A stretch of DNA of 64,000 nt from positions 62,001-126,000 of the forward strand of contig CBFFRP010000365.1 of the NCBI GenBank assembly GCA_965644295.1, written 5' to 3'. This document shows positions 35,501 through 46,630 of the stretch, one piece after another. This DNA comes from Paraphysomonas bandaiensis (taxonomy: Eukaryota > Chrysophyceae). A program made the position numbers and the translations under genes. Under the pieces are notes generated by a model. That model ran no database searches. It was not told the origin of the DNA and saw only the letters and a list, made by a program, of their open reading frames with translations. The stretch's first letter is position 1, and each line of letters begins with the position of its first letter.

Positions 35501-36132
35501 AAATTCAAGTGCAGTGCAAAATCAATATAACGGCTCGGAGGTGAGCCCCGCTTTTCTAAGTCATTTACATGTTGCGCGGAGAAAATCGACAACTCATTCT
35601 TGTGAGAAATAGCCCACACATCTTCTGAAAGAGGATGTCCTCTTACTATAGTAGCAGGAAATGGTAGTTTTGTCACCATAACATGTCCGAGAGTGGAGTC
35701 ATTATAGGTCATTCTCCACACATGGACAGCACCAGCATCCCCACCATCAACAGAACACAGTACATCACTTGAACAAGATGAAAATTTGATATCAACTACA
35801 GCACTAGTATGACCACGTAATAATTCTTTACTACCTGTTGCTGTATGAATTATACGAAGTAAATTCCCTTTGACAATATAACAGATATAATTATCACTAA
35901 CAGCAATACAATAACGATAAGTTTGAGGTTCATTTTTCATGAAACAAACTGTTTGACATTTAGGAATTAATGCATGATCTTTATGATATTCACATGTATG
36001 TACTTTATGTACAATCGCTTCACCATGACACCTACATATAGAATTAATAGAATACAAGATATATGCATAGAATATCTACTTGGAATGAATGTCCGCTTGA
36101 AAGGCATCACCAATTAAATGTGTATAATCCAT
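26571..36132 (-). CDS. EDC4: EDC4/Varicose-type mRNA decapping scaffold
   Basis: Scaffold of the decapping complex in cytoplasmic P-bodies, bridging DCP1 and DCP2 to drive 5' mRNA decay. Minus-strand exons: 36132-36080, 36031-35484, 35428-35325, 35224-34923, 29882-28583, 28489-28405, 28319-28219, 28093-27896, 27767-27678, 27616-27431, 27319-27197, 26993-26928, 26792-26571. All phases close to about 1,125 residues. The N-terminal WD40 domain has DNYICYIVKGNLLRI, KELLRGHTSAVVDIKF, AVHVWRM and DFAFSSDGALLAVVNE. A long Ser/Pro/Thr-rich low-complexity linker occupies exon 5. A helical region follows with coiled-coil character (AELRSSVHVLETRLHDM) and the family signature SFRAAFEATIIPAYQAGAQE followed by MFQQM. 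The C-terminal helical domain has RIEWLKEIIMHL and ends VLKSSF. The 5-kb intron 4 is mostly satellite. Amino acid order matches animal EDC4 and plant VCS. Confidence 0.88.
29930..34797. repeat. 225-bp satellite array (about 21 units) in EDC4 intron 4
   Basis: Tandem units of 225 bp (plus or minus 1) run from a degenerate start near 29930 to 34797. Each unit is itself a dimer: one half begins TTGCTTCAAAGATTGTTCAC and the other TTGCTTCAAAGATTGTGTAC, with related following sequence. Variant forms (AACAAGAAATAGC and AAAACAGGAAATAGC) recur at about 450-bp spacing over much of the array, for example at 32410, 32860, 33311, 33761 and 34211. That indicates a two-unit higher-order repeat. Since 225 is divisible by 3, plus-strand frames stay open over long stretches. 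The array sits between EDC4 exons 4 and 5. Confidence 0.95.
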
Positions 36133-36814
36133 TCGAATGATAGTTTTCACTGATTGTATGTATTAGTTGAGTTAATAGATTGGTATGAACTATACATACA
36201 TCTCAAGTAGTGTGGCTATGTAATGACTGTCATCGTATTGGCAGTCAGCATCTTATTTTTCGGAAATAAATTGAAGCAAATATAATCTATATAATAGCAG
36301 TATAAATACGGCTGGAATACAGATAGTTGTTGTCTCAATATATGAGGCATCATGGAACAAAAATATACATACGATATTGTCCAATACAGGAACCATTATT
36401 TCTTGAACTGAATTATCTCTTTAAGATACTATCGAAGATTTTCACTCTATATAAACAGAAAATGTCTTTACAAGATACTAAACTTGTGGTATTGTGTTGA
36501 AGTGAATCTAAATATATCCATTTTATTGCATAAAAATCCATTTTCTAACACATTTCTCATATATTTCTACTATTTTCTTCTTAATATTCACATAGATACA
36601 ACTTTCCATAAATTTTTAGAAAATCTCTTCAATAATAAACTGAAAATGACTCTTCAAGGTACTTATTTTCTATACTATCCAACTCGTAATGCTCTCATGC
36701 TATAGAACTCAACATATATATACATATACATCCATCCACGTCTAGTTCCTACATTAAAATCTAGACTTAAAGATCAAAGAGTTGATTGATTCATCAATAA
36801 AGTGATCGCGGATC
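36133..36814. promoter_or_regulatory. Divergent intergenic region EDC4 / ARP2
   Basis: EDC4 starts leftward at 36132 and ARP2 rightward at 36815, so both promoters lie within these 682 bp. It is AT-rich with short TATA-like and CATA tracts (36716-36730). The open frame at 36484-36705 is Phe/Asn/Tyr-rich and has no support. Confidence 0.5.
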
Positions 36815-38938
36815 ATGTCGCTTGGATCTATGGTAAGATTACTAGATTATTGTTATCAGTATTAACCAATACAATAGCCTTGTATTGTCTGTGACAATGG
36901 TACTGGATTTGTTAAGGTAACTATCCATATATATACACGTATACTCTCTCAAATACCACCATGAATACAGGTCGGATATGCTGGACAAAACTTTCCATCC
37001 CATATATATCCATCAATGGTGGGAAGGCCTATACTCCGTGCAGAGGAGGCTGTATCTGAAACATTAGAGTTAAAGGAAGTCATGTGTGGAGATGAGGCAG
37101 CAGCTGTCAGACATTCACTTGATATTAAATATCCAGTAAGTATCTTCTTCTATATGATATGTATGTGTGTGTTTCATATGTATGTATTCAATTAAGACCA
37201 ATGATAAATATTATGTGAACAATCTTTGAAGCAAAACGCTTGTGATTGCAATATTTTACTGCTGAGGTCGATCTATTTGATGTAACTGTAATCAGTATTA
37301 TTACATTCGTATTTACGATTGTATTGAGATGTGATATTGGAAATATATTATTTTTGAGTGCTTTTATTTGCTAGGTTGACAATGGTATTGTTAAAAACTG
37401 GGATGATATGGAGCATCTATGGAATTACACCTTCTTCGAAAAACTCCAGGTATGCACCAGACCTTATGCGCGTATATATGAGTCCGTTAATGACCTTACC
37501 TATTATAATTATGCTAATATTTTTGTGCTAGATTAACCCTGCGGAGAACAAGATCTTACTTACCGAACCGCCAATGAATCCTGCCAAGAATAGAGAGAGA
37601 CTCGTCGAGAAGATGTTTGAAACTTACCAATTCGGAGCTGCCAATGTGTCTATTCAGGCTATGCTTACACTATATGCCCAGGGGTTACTTACAGGTGTGT
37701 GGACGCGGCTATGATATGCGGTACATTGCTTTTTATTTTACACGTTACTCGCATGTCGAGGTCACTGCTAGTTGCATTCCCTAAATGCTATATATATATG
37801 TAAAACACGAAAAAGATTATAGGTGACTGTTTTGTGATTTTTCTTCTATTTCATAGGAGTTGTTGTGGACACTGGAGATGGCGTTACTCATGTTGTACCG
37901 GTTTATGATGGGTTTGTACCTCAAAACTTAATTCGACGTCTTGATGTTGCTGGCCGACACATCACGAACTATTTCATTAAATTGCTTATGCTTCGTGGAT
38001 ATGCATTCAACCGGACGGCTGACTTCGAGACAGTGCGCCAGATTAAGGAGAAGATGTGCTACGTGGCATATGATATCAACCAAGAGAGGTCACTTGCACA
38101 GGAGACCACATGCTTGATGGAGACTTACACTTTACCGGATGGAAGGGTAATTAAAATGGGCAGAGAGCGCTTCGAGGCTCCTGAGGCCCTCTTTAACCCC
38201 CACCTCATTGATTGTGAGAAAGTGAGTTTGTTACTTCTATTGCATTATTGATTTTAATTATTATACCTGTTAAAAGGTGGGAATGGCCGATATGGTGTTT
38301 GAGATGATTCAAAGCGCTGATATTGATACCAGAGCTGAATACTACAAGCACATCGTGTTGTCAGGTGTGTAGTGCTCTATATTGGGAGGCATATATGCGT
38401 ATTAGATGAAACTGTGTGAGGAAATAAAATCAATCACCATCTTTCAACTGAGGCTCTGCCACTGTTGACAATAGATCCCAACATGTTCTGACAGTTTCGC
38501 TACGTATTATATGAAATGTTGCATTTTTATTTGCTTCAATATATGTCCTTTTTTCGATGATTTCTTTTATGTTCCATAGGTGGTTCTTCTATGTATCCTG
38601 GTCTGCCATCACGCTTGGAGAAGGATATTAAAGATAGGTACCTAAATGAAGTACTCAAGGGCAATGTGGATAGGTACGTGTGTAAGCATAACTTTGTGTA
38701 TGTAAGAAGTTTGTTAATATGTACGAGCATGTATAAGCAAAGCGTGACGTTACTGTTTATCAGGATGAAGAAGTTTAAGATCAAGATTGAAGATCCTCCA
38801 CGAAGAAAACATATGGTGTTCCTGGGTGGATCTGTGCTGGCCGACATCATGAAAGATCGTAATGAGTTTTGGATGACTAAGCAAGACTATGATGAAGGAG
38901 GTCTGAGAGCTGTCCTCAGTAAGATTGGAAAATCTTGA
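36815..38938 (+). CDS. ARP2: ARP2, actin-related protein 2 of the Arp2/3 complex
   Basis: With ARP3, ARP2 forms the actin-like pair that nucleates branched actin filaments. Exons: 36815-36832, 36878-36916, 36971-37135, 37375-37449, 37532-37694, 37857-38221, 38277-38364, 38580-38673, 38764-38938. They join in phase to 393 residues, the normal length. Motifs collinear with ARP2: [12 protein letters not shown] (phosphate 1 loop), [64 protein letters not shown] (phosphate 2 loop), [69 protein letters not shown] and [17 protein letters not shown]. The [10 protein letters not shown] stretch is diagnostic of ARP2 rather than actin. Exon 1 is only 18 bp and is the least certain part. Confidence 0.97.
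37196..37279 (-). repeat. Isolated monomer fragment of the EDC4-intron satellite
   Basis: In reverse complement this stretch of ARP2 intron 3 reads TCGACCTCAGCA, then TGCAATCAC, then TTTTGCTTCAAAGATTGTTC, then TTATCATTGGTC. That is the same order as the 225-bp satellite units at 29930-34797, with scattered mismatches over about 80 bp. Confidence 0.85.
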
Positions 38939-39894
38939 GTACAAGAACAAAAAGAAAGACAGTCTGAGTCGGATGTGAAGATGTGTGTGTGGGGTAGATT
39001 ACGGAACAGCGCTTATCCGGGATAAAATAGCTTGCTGACACAATGAAACCATTCTTTCTAGTATAGAGCATTGCGATATGAATAATGGAATCGTCTAGTA
39101 GTCATGTGGGAACTATTCTTGGTTTAAGTGTTAGGCTTTACCTATAATTTATAAATATGTTCGTAGCTTTCCATGCTGTGGAGATTGTGAGCAACAACGT
39201 TGACTGAAATGCTATAGTATAAGGGGCAGTTAATGGCAGTAGTACACTGAAATATAAAATGTACTAGAGAAACTGAAACACTGTGGAAATTGTGATGGTC
39301 TAACAGGGCTGCGTATTAGTATAATTAACTGAGTTGAATTAATTGTCAATGATAGAAATTGCAATCATTGAAATTGGGACAGGAAATCATAATGCAATTA
39401 TAATTGACTACAGTTTGCTGCTTGCCTCAATTAAGTGTCAGTTACAAAAACTACAATAAATTTGGCACTTGCAAGTTTATATAAAACAGCATAATATTGT
39501 GTTGAGAAAATCCAATTATAGTGAACAAGCTGTGTTAGTAGCTAATTAGCTACGTGAGTATGTAGTTTGGAATCAAGTAATTGCAATTCATAATTGACTA
39601 CAACCTGCGTAAATTAATTAACAATCAATTGATACGCAGCCCTGCTGTCTAAGATCATGATTTTTGATTTAGACCATTATTATCCACTATAGCTAACAAA
39701 TCGCTATACAAAGCTTCCAAAGTGTTGACACCACACCGTGTGATACTTACGCGCATAATAAACGATCAATACTTTTATTTATGATCAGAAATATGATGAG
39801 TATATATTCTAGCAACACAAACCGTGTCCGCGCTGACATGTTCCTACCTACCATGGATGATTAGGTGTACACGAATATTCTACACTCCGCCATC
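38939..39894. other. Intergenic region with a MITE
   Basis: ARP2 and the PDZ-PUB gene converge here. The MITE at 39304-39644 fills about a third; the rest is AT-rich sequence with no recognised feature. Confidence 0.5.
39304..39644. mobile_element. 341-bp MITE-like inverted-repeat element
   Basis: The left end begins CAGGGCTGCGTATTAGTATA and the right end finishes GATACGCAGCCCTG, its inverted match. The interior is built of AATTAATTGTCAAT and TTATAATTGACTACA type segments, partly self-complementary. A one-ended reverse copy is at 45855-45954. It has no coding capacity. Confidence 0.75.
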
Positions 39895-41711
39895 TTAAGC
39901 ACCACTTTCAGATATAACTTGCTGGACAACTTGTAGTCTGATAAAAGAACACAATTACTATTCTACCCACAAAAAAATTTCAGGACACATTGATAAATAT
40001 GTTCCAGTGTGCGCATCACATATAAGACCGATATACATTACGGTATGGTGTGCATACCAACTACTAAAGCTAGAAGCATGTCTAACACGCCATCCCACCT
40101 GTATAAAGTATACCGTAGCTTCATGTCTGATGTATTATTTTCTCCGCCTAGGGACGAAATTTCGATGCCATCGTGCTTTAAGTATGTTTCTTCATTTTCT
40201 TCTGATAGCGTAAATCCAGCAGATAGCATAAGTTCCAGCCCCCCTTCGACTTCGGCTACTTTTTTGCGAAATGTAGCATTCGACAGACGGATGCACCTAA
40301 CGATAATATCAACGATGTAAAACAAAACGTACTACACACACAACTGGGTCATGAAGATTTACATGAATGATATATGGGTGCATTGAACGAAACATTAACC
40401 AAAGTACGCGAATACATAACCATAACCAGTATAAGTACCTGAACTTTGCTTCATTCGGATTATTTTGTATGTTGCTAAGCATCTTGATAGTCGTATCCAC
40501 ACAGACTTTCTTTCTTTGAAGAGACTCGATATCTATGCATATTCATACATTTACAAACATAACCAAATTGCAGTACTGCAATCACAAATATAATACAAAA
40601 ATAGCCAGCGATAGAGAATCGTGTATATTTCCCAAAAATCTAGGTGGGAGTTTCTAAATGATACACAATATGCAGGCATAATGTATGAACTCGCTCACCA
40701 TCATCTTCAGTATATCTCATCTCCGATAGAGCGTTTCCTAGTGTATCTAGACTGGCCTCATCATATACACTTTCCAGTAAACTCACGTCCGCTGGAGGAG
40801 ATACCACGGTTGGCGCAGAATCTGAAGATGCTGTGATAGAGGAGCCCACGTTTGCGGTCACTATCTGGTTTCTCACTTCGCTGCTTTTAGTGGATATGTG
40901 AGGTTTGAATGGATTGTAACCCATGGCCTGAATAAACGAACTTAAGAGCAACACAAATTGTAAACATAATGCGAACCTGCGCAATCCTCTCCTCAGATCT
41001 CTTGGCAGCCTCAATCGATCGTAACACCTCTGCCGACTGAGGGGCACTGGGCTCTTGAGTGGTTGACACGTTGTTCGCTTCATTCTGAAAGGTGTACGGC
41101 AGCATCAGTACAGATCACACCCAAAAATACGAATGATACAACATGTGTACAAAACAGAACAAGATGGGGAAGGGGAATCTATACGATACCTTTTTGCGCC
41201 TATTAGTAGAAGCAGCAGCTACTCTCTTATCCCATGCTTTCTCACGGTTCATTGCAGCATTCACCATAGCTTCTCTTTGTGCTGATTTCTCTTCATCTGT
41301 TAAAGGCACAGGTTTCTTTTTGCCTTTATTATTCATTTGAATAGATTGTTCCGGTATACGAGTAAATCTAAGAGATAATGGACGACCCAATGCTTGTATA
41401 ACCTCAATAAAATCACCATACTGTATAGTGCCTTCATTGGATTCAATAGATAAGATAATATCCCCACTACGAACCCCTCCTTTCTGAGCATCTGATCCAT
41501 TAACAACTGATAAAACACGTGGTGAACCTGCCATAGGATGTGTATGAGGTGCAGCATCAACAGTAATTCCTAATGAACTCTCATGAAACTGGACGGTATA
41601 TATACAGTCATCTCCTGATGGATTAGATGGGGGATGACCACCTAATGTATGTCCTTTAGTTTTTTTCTTTGGAATTAATGAGTTTTTTAATTTATTTAAT
41701 AAATCTGTCAT
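39895..41711 (-). CDS. PDZ plus PUB domain protein
   Basis: Minus-strand exons 41711-41190, 41084-40977, 40927-40699, 40532-40439, 40296-40114 and 39937-39895 close in phase to about 392 residues. Residues about 35-120 form a PDZ domain (YTVQFHESSLGITVDA, GVRSGDIILSIESNEG, LSLRFTR), a peptide-binding module. A Lys-rich helical stretch (KKPVPLTDEEKSAQREAMVN) and a Ser/Thr/Pro linker follow. The C-terminus is a PUB-like domain (TTIKMLSNIQNNPNEAKFR, CIRLSNATFRKKVAEVEGGL, ELMLSAGFTL, LRLQVVQQVI). PUB domains, as in peptide N-glycanase and UBX proteins, usually bind the tail of the AAA ATPase p97/Cdc48, suggesting an adaptor to the ubiquitin-p97 system; this is inferred from domains. If the last intron is not spliced, the frame would stop at 40038 instead. 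I know no named protein with this combination. Confidence 0.75.
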
Positions 41712-42776
41712 CTTATATATATATATGTATGTATGTGTATGTATGTATCACTGTTAAGAGAGATGGAATGAGATGATTGTGTATACATACATATATAGAA
41801 ATATATGCGTATTGACATCCTTTGTGTATTTTTGTTAAAAGATGCCTTAAATATTGAGACAAAAATTATCTGTATTCTAGATGTAGTTGTATTGCAGTTA
41901 TATAGAGTATATTTACTTCAATTTATTCCCGAAATAATAAGCGTGACAGACATTCCTGTAGTTTATATCAATATGTTAGTATAGTAATTGAATATCTACT
42001 CGAAATATTGGGGTTTTTTAGTTTTATAATCTTAAAAACAGGAGATATTTTTTAAAAAGTTATAGAAATCTACAAAAATTTATTAGCTGTATCTTTTAGT
42101 AGAAAGTTGTAAAAAACTAACGATTTTGTGTAAAGTTGTAGTAAAATATATGGTTTATAGCCCTTTATTTTTAGATATCAGGGATATTATACACACACAA
42201 GTACATCATGAGGAAGTACATATATAGCAGTATGTATATATATACATCTATATATGAATATTCACAAGTACGACTATTTTTTGTATCTAGCTATTGTATG
42301 TATATGCAGAGTAGGCAGTAGGAGGACACGTACATACATACATACATACATACATACATACATACATACATTCATACATTCATACATACATACATACATA
42401 CATACATACATACATACATACATACATACATACATACATACATACATACATACATACATACATACATACATACATACATACATACATACATACATACATA
42501 CATACATACATACATACATACATACATACATACATACATACATACAGTAGCATATAGAGAGAGAGACATACATACATACATACATACATACATACAGTAG
42601 ATGTATATGGAGATGTACAGTACATTCTGCTACATGCTACATATGATACTGTGAGACATGCATGTCTATACATACATACGTACATACACACATATATATA
42701 TACATACATACATACCTCACCACATAATTACAACACACTCCTCATAGTACGGTATAGTAATCTACACTAACTAACC
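41712..42776. promoter_or_regulatory. Divergent intergenic region PDZ-PUB / ALYREF
   Basis: The two genes start at 41711 (leftward) and 42777 (rightward). The 1.06-kb gap contains short ATGT tracts near 41725-41750, the CATA array at 42331-42546, and shorter CATA runs to about 42715. No gene is recognised. Confidence 0.5.
42331..42546. repeat. (CATA)n microsatellite, about 215 bp
   Basis: CATA array with two CATT variants near 42370-42380. It is followed by the flank CAGTAGCATATAGAGAGAGA then CATAC, which also follows the array at 2414-2774 in the same orientation. It ends 231 bp upstream of the ALYREF start. Confidence 0.95.
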
Positions 42777-44409
42777 ATGAATCCAATTGACTGTTCACTG
42801 GATGATATCATTGCTGCTAAGCGTAAGGCTGGCCGAGGGGGTCGTGGGAATAGAGGGTCGAAGAGAGGTACAGTCACACACTATTAATTAGATGTATGTG
42901 TGTGTATGTATAGTCATACAGTCATATATATATGTGTGTATATGTGTGTAGTCATGTATGTAAGTGTGTGTGTATGTATGTATGTATAGTCATATAGTTA
43001 TGTGTGTATATGTGTATAGTCATATATGCATGTATATGTATATATGTATGTATGTATAGTTGGATGTGTATTAATCATTATTTTATATATACATTCCTGT
43101 ATAATATTTTGTTTAAGATGGCGGTGGGGGTAGAGGGGGCATGCATGTTGTTCGTAAGCCGACAATAACCAAGACCAAGACCAGATCCACTGTTACTGTG
43201 ACCAGAAAGCCAGTGGTTGTTAAGAAGTCTCAGGCGACACAGTCCAATATACTCTCACGTGTATCGAAGCCCACTTCTATACTAGATAGATTAGGGACCT
43301 CCGCGGCTCCGGGAAAGAGTGGGACTTGGGTTACAATCGCTAACCTCAATGCGAATATCCGCAGTGGTGACATTGGTGAGAGGGACTGTATATTTGGTCC
43401 TTATCGCGGGATTGCATATGTGGACAGTGTTATGAGACATTTATCTGTGATTACATAATTGAAAGTGAAATTTTAACGGAATTTTCATATCAGCGGAGCT
43501 ATGTGGTACCATTGGTGAGGTGAAGGAGGTCGAAATTAAATCAAACAGATCTGGCCAGTCACAGGTTAGCACCTGCCCGCTTGTATATGGCCTACTTTTT
43601 TGCACAGTGTGTGTTGACGGATTTAGATTATATTTTGCGCTAGTACTAAAACATTATATCGTCTAGGGAGTTGCGGAAGTTTTGTTTGCCCGTAGAAGCG
43701 ATGCTAACAATGCTGTCATGAAATTTCACGGTACTCGGGTGCTATATCTCTATTATGTGATTTTGATTTCTGTGTCCAGGATTGACTCTGGATGGAACAC
43801 CTATGAAAGTGTCTCTTAGTGGCGATGTGAGTACCAGTAATACGAGACATGTCTTGTGCTGATTGCGTCCAGGGAAACAAACCCAACCCATTCAACCCTA
43901 TACCTGTGGAAGACCCGTCTTCCAATAAGCGAGAAGGCTTTTTCGGCACTGCTCTTGAAGATGACGATGAAGATACTATGGATGATGATGATGACGGATA
44001 TGTCCATAGGGGACCCACAACGTTTGCTGTCACCCTTGGGTAAGTGAATTACAATGTATTACTTTTTCAGTGTAGTGTTCTATAGTAAAGAAGTTGAATT
44101 TTAATGTTGTGTTACTCTCTGTAAATTATTTTTAATATCTTACGACAGGGACAATGGGAGGCGTTCATCCAATCGGAGAAGAGATGAACATGACGATAGG
44201 TAGAAGAATACCTACCGCGTTTGCTGACTGATATTCTATTTAGGGGACATTCCAGTGGGGGTCGAAGAGGTCCAGGCAGAGGGGGTGGCCGTGGACGTGG
44301 CCGAGGGAATAGAGGAAGAGGGGGGGGGCGCGGAAGGGGAAAAGAGAGAGCTCAAATTTCGGAGGGAGATCTTGATGATGAGATGGACTCTTACATGGCC
44401 AGCAGGTAG
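42777..44409 (+). CDS. ALYREF: ALYREF/THO4-type mRNA export adaptor
   Basis: Couples spliced mRNA to the nuclear export machinery via UAP56 and the export receptor. Exons: 42777-42867, 43118-43375, 43494-43564, 43667-43730, 43780-43826, 43873-44039, 44149-44199, 44244-44409. They join in phase to 304 residues. The N-terminus MNPIDCSLDDIIAAKRK is the UAP56-binding motif of the family, followed by an RG-rich stretch. A central RRM is recognisable from WVTIANLNANI, LCGTIGEVKEVEI, GVAEVLFARRSDANNAVMKF and LDGTPMKVSL. An acidic segment (LEDDDEDTMDDDDDG), unusual between RRM and tail, precedes a long RGG box (GRGGGRGRGRGNRGRGGGRG) and a C-terminal LDDEMDSYMASR, the second UAP56-binding-like end typical of ALY proteins. 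Intron 5 is only 46 bp. Both reading through and splicing at the last donor would end the protein at the same Arg-stop. Confidence 0.9.
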
Positions 44410-44929
44410 TCTGATAATCGTATATGTGTATATATGCTTAACAAGCAGCATTTTACATATATGTGATTCGTTCCCATATCATTATATATTGTTCTAAATA
44501 TTGTGCTTTCAGATAAGCTTTTCATTGATGATTTCGATCTGCCCAGTAGACACAGGATCAATTTTCCCCCGTGCCCTTTGTTTGATGTCGTTAGTTGCTG
44601 GTGGTAGGTGAAAAATAGCTGGTGTGCTTGTTTCTCTGGGTTTTATTAGTTGATACTTTGCTACTAACTAACGGCAATTGGCTTCCATAATTATTTTCTT
44701 GGAAAATAGCATTTCGCTTCGATTGTTCTCTTGCGCGAAATTCTAAGAAAGGATAGTGATTTTGAACTAATATATTTATCATCTGTCATGATATGTAGTT
44801 TATGCGAAAGGTAGTGGAAAAAAGGATACTCAACTTTGACAAATATCAGAATTTAACAAAAGTTCCAAAACCATTTGCAATTAATTGCAACTATTTTTAG
44901 TACTAAAATACACTAGCTGCCAATATAGC

Positions 44930-45400
44930 TACCTCACTGTCATTTCATTCCAGAGGCGATGATTTCTGCGTAGAAACATTATTAGCTCTTAAATTTTGAG
45001 TCAATCTCTTGCGCAAGCCCGTCATAACAATCGTAGCTCTATTGAACAACCTTTCAACCTTATTGGTTGTGGTATGCAAGTGTTTCATCGTTAGCGAGTT
45101 TGCTGGTTAAGTCTTGCTCGCTTCCGCTGCCTACTACCTGCTACCATCAATCAAACGTTGCGCTGCGTCGTCATTCGGAACTAGACTCGCACCGTCATAA
45201 TCTTCTTCTTCCTCAACGAACAAATATAGTTTAGTTTGATCCTTTGCCGTCCGAGTTACGGCTTCGTTGCCACATTGTATCTTCACGACTGCCTTTTCGA
45301 AAGCAGCGTTATGAATAATAGCAGCACTGTCGCCCAGATGACGCTCAGCAATCGGGTGCATTATGAAGAGTTCGTCAATCAATGTACAAACGTCGTGGAG
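44930..45400 (-). pseudogene. hAT-family transposase C-terminal relic
   Basis: The minus strand reads a frame ending at 45134 with DELFIMHPIAERHLGDSAAI and AFEKAVVKIQCGNE. A second frame at about 45090-44990 reads TTTNKVERLFNRATIVMTGL then RKRL. A third reads FLRRNHRLWNEMTV. The order matches the hAT C-terminal dimerisation region (NxxERLFSxA, xxTxxRxxL, FLRxNxxLW). Frame changes and stops show decay; the catalytic part is absent. Confidence 0.65.
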
Positions 45401-45854
45401 GTCAAGCTAGTGTTAACCTTACTTCTGTAATTGCAAGTACACTAGTTGAAACAATTACTATTCCTCCCGTATTGCACGATCTTGGCATGCTCCTTTTTAC
45501 TTGGCATCAGACTTAACACGTCGGAACCAAACTCGAACGATCGCATATGATTAAATAGAAACAAGTAGCAATCAATCACGGAAAATGTGGAGCCCCTTAT
45601 CCTGCAGGACAAATCTCTATTGCAGCCTCTTCGTTGTTATTATCATTTACTTAAAGTAATAACACTCGTGCAGTGACTTCTGGTGCCAGTTTGTCGCTCA
45701 TATTGCTAATTAAGTTAAATGAACTCCTATGTAAGATAATCCTATGGATATTATAGTCTTTCACCAATCTTCGATTTTTATCCTAAATATTGGATTTTTC
45801 AATAAAAATGCCGTTTTTAACAACTTTTTAGCATAAAACGGTGGTTTTTTAATA

Positions 45855-45954
45855 TCAATTAATTGAGGCAAGCTGGAGTCAATTATAATTGCAATTATGA
45901 ATCGATGTCCCAATTTCAATAATTGACAATTAATTGATAATGATACGCAGTCCT
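45855..45954 (-). repeat. One-ended copy of the 341-bp MITE
   Basis: Reverse complement of the left part of the element at 39304-39644, with shared CAATTTCAAT, AATTGACAATTAATTGAT and the terminal GATACGCAGTCCTG. No matching second end was found. Confidence 0.7.
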
Positions 45955-46630
45955 GTGATCAAAATATCAAGAACACAATGATGAATGCCTTTCTTATGTT
46001 GTGTGTCTTTAAGTTCACTTGCAATTACAGTACTTTTTGCTTATCTTGACACACAAGAGGGAGGGAAACGATGAATATTTTATATCACTTAACACACTAA
46101 ACTATTAGAATTTAGAAGCGCTTTGCACAGATGGAACTAATGGAATAGATGAAGAAAGGATCATGTCGTATGCATAGTGCATATGTATATTGAACTACAA
46201 CTACATGCGTTATCGCTACTAGCTATCCATAGCGTCCATAGCTGCTATCCTGTATTCTATGTAGCAATGAACAATGAAATATGGAATATACAGAACCTTA
46301 ATATAGGAGTAGCTGATAGCTGTTAAAGATACGATTTGTAGAACAGAATGTTGGTGTTGGTGATTGATGTGTCTCCTCAATCACATTTTCTCTATACATC
46401 TTATACAAATAAACACCAGGTGGCTTTAAATGCAGCCGCAAAAATAAAAACTCTGTTGACATGTGAAACACCATTCATATTCTCAAGTTTTATTATTGTT
46501 AGTCTGGGATTCTTATTCACAGACTAGCCTTTTCATATAACACACATAAGTCAATCATGGACAGCCTAAGATGTGTAAATCAATGATGTCCGATGTCACA
46601 ATGGCACCTTGAAAATTAAAGCCATTCACA

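Larger units (their letters stand above)
44410..46630. other. Intergenic region with hAT relic and MITE fragment
   Basis: A 2.2-kb gap between ALYREF and the convergent histidine kinase gene. It holds a hAT transposase relic (about 44930-45400) and a MITE end (45855-45954). The remainder is AT-rich with nothing recognised. Confidence 0.5.

Noticed and set aside
36484-36705. 73-residue frame between EDC4 and ARP2
   Set aside because: AT-driven Phe/Asn/Leu composition, no conserved motif, and a position inside the divergent promoter gap.
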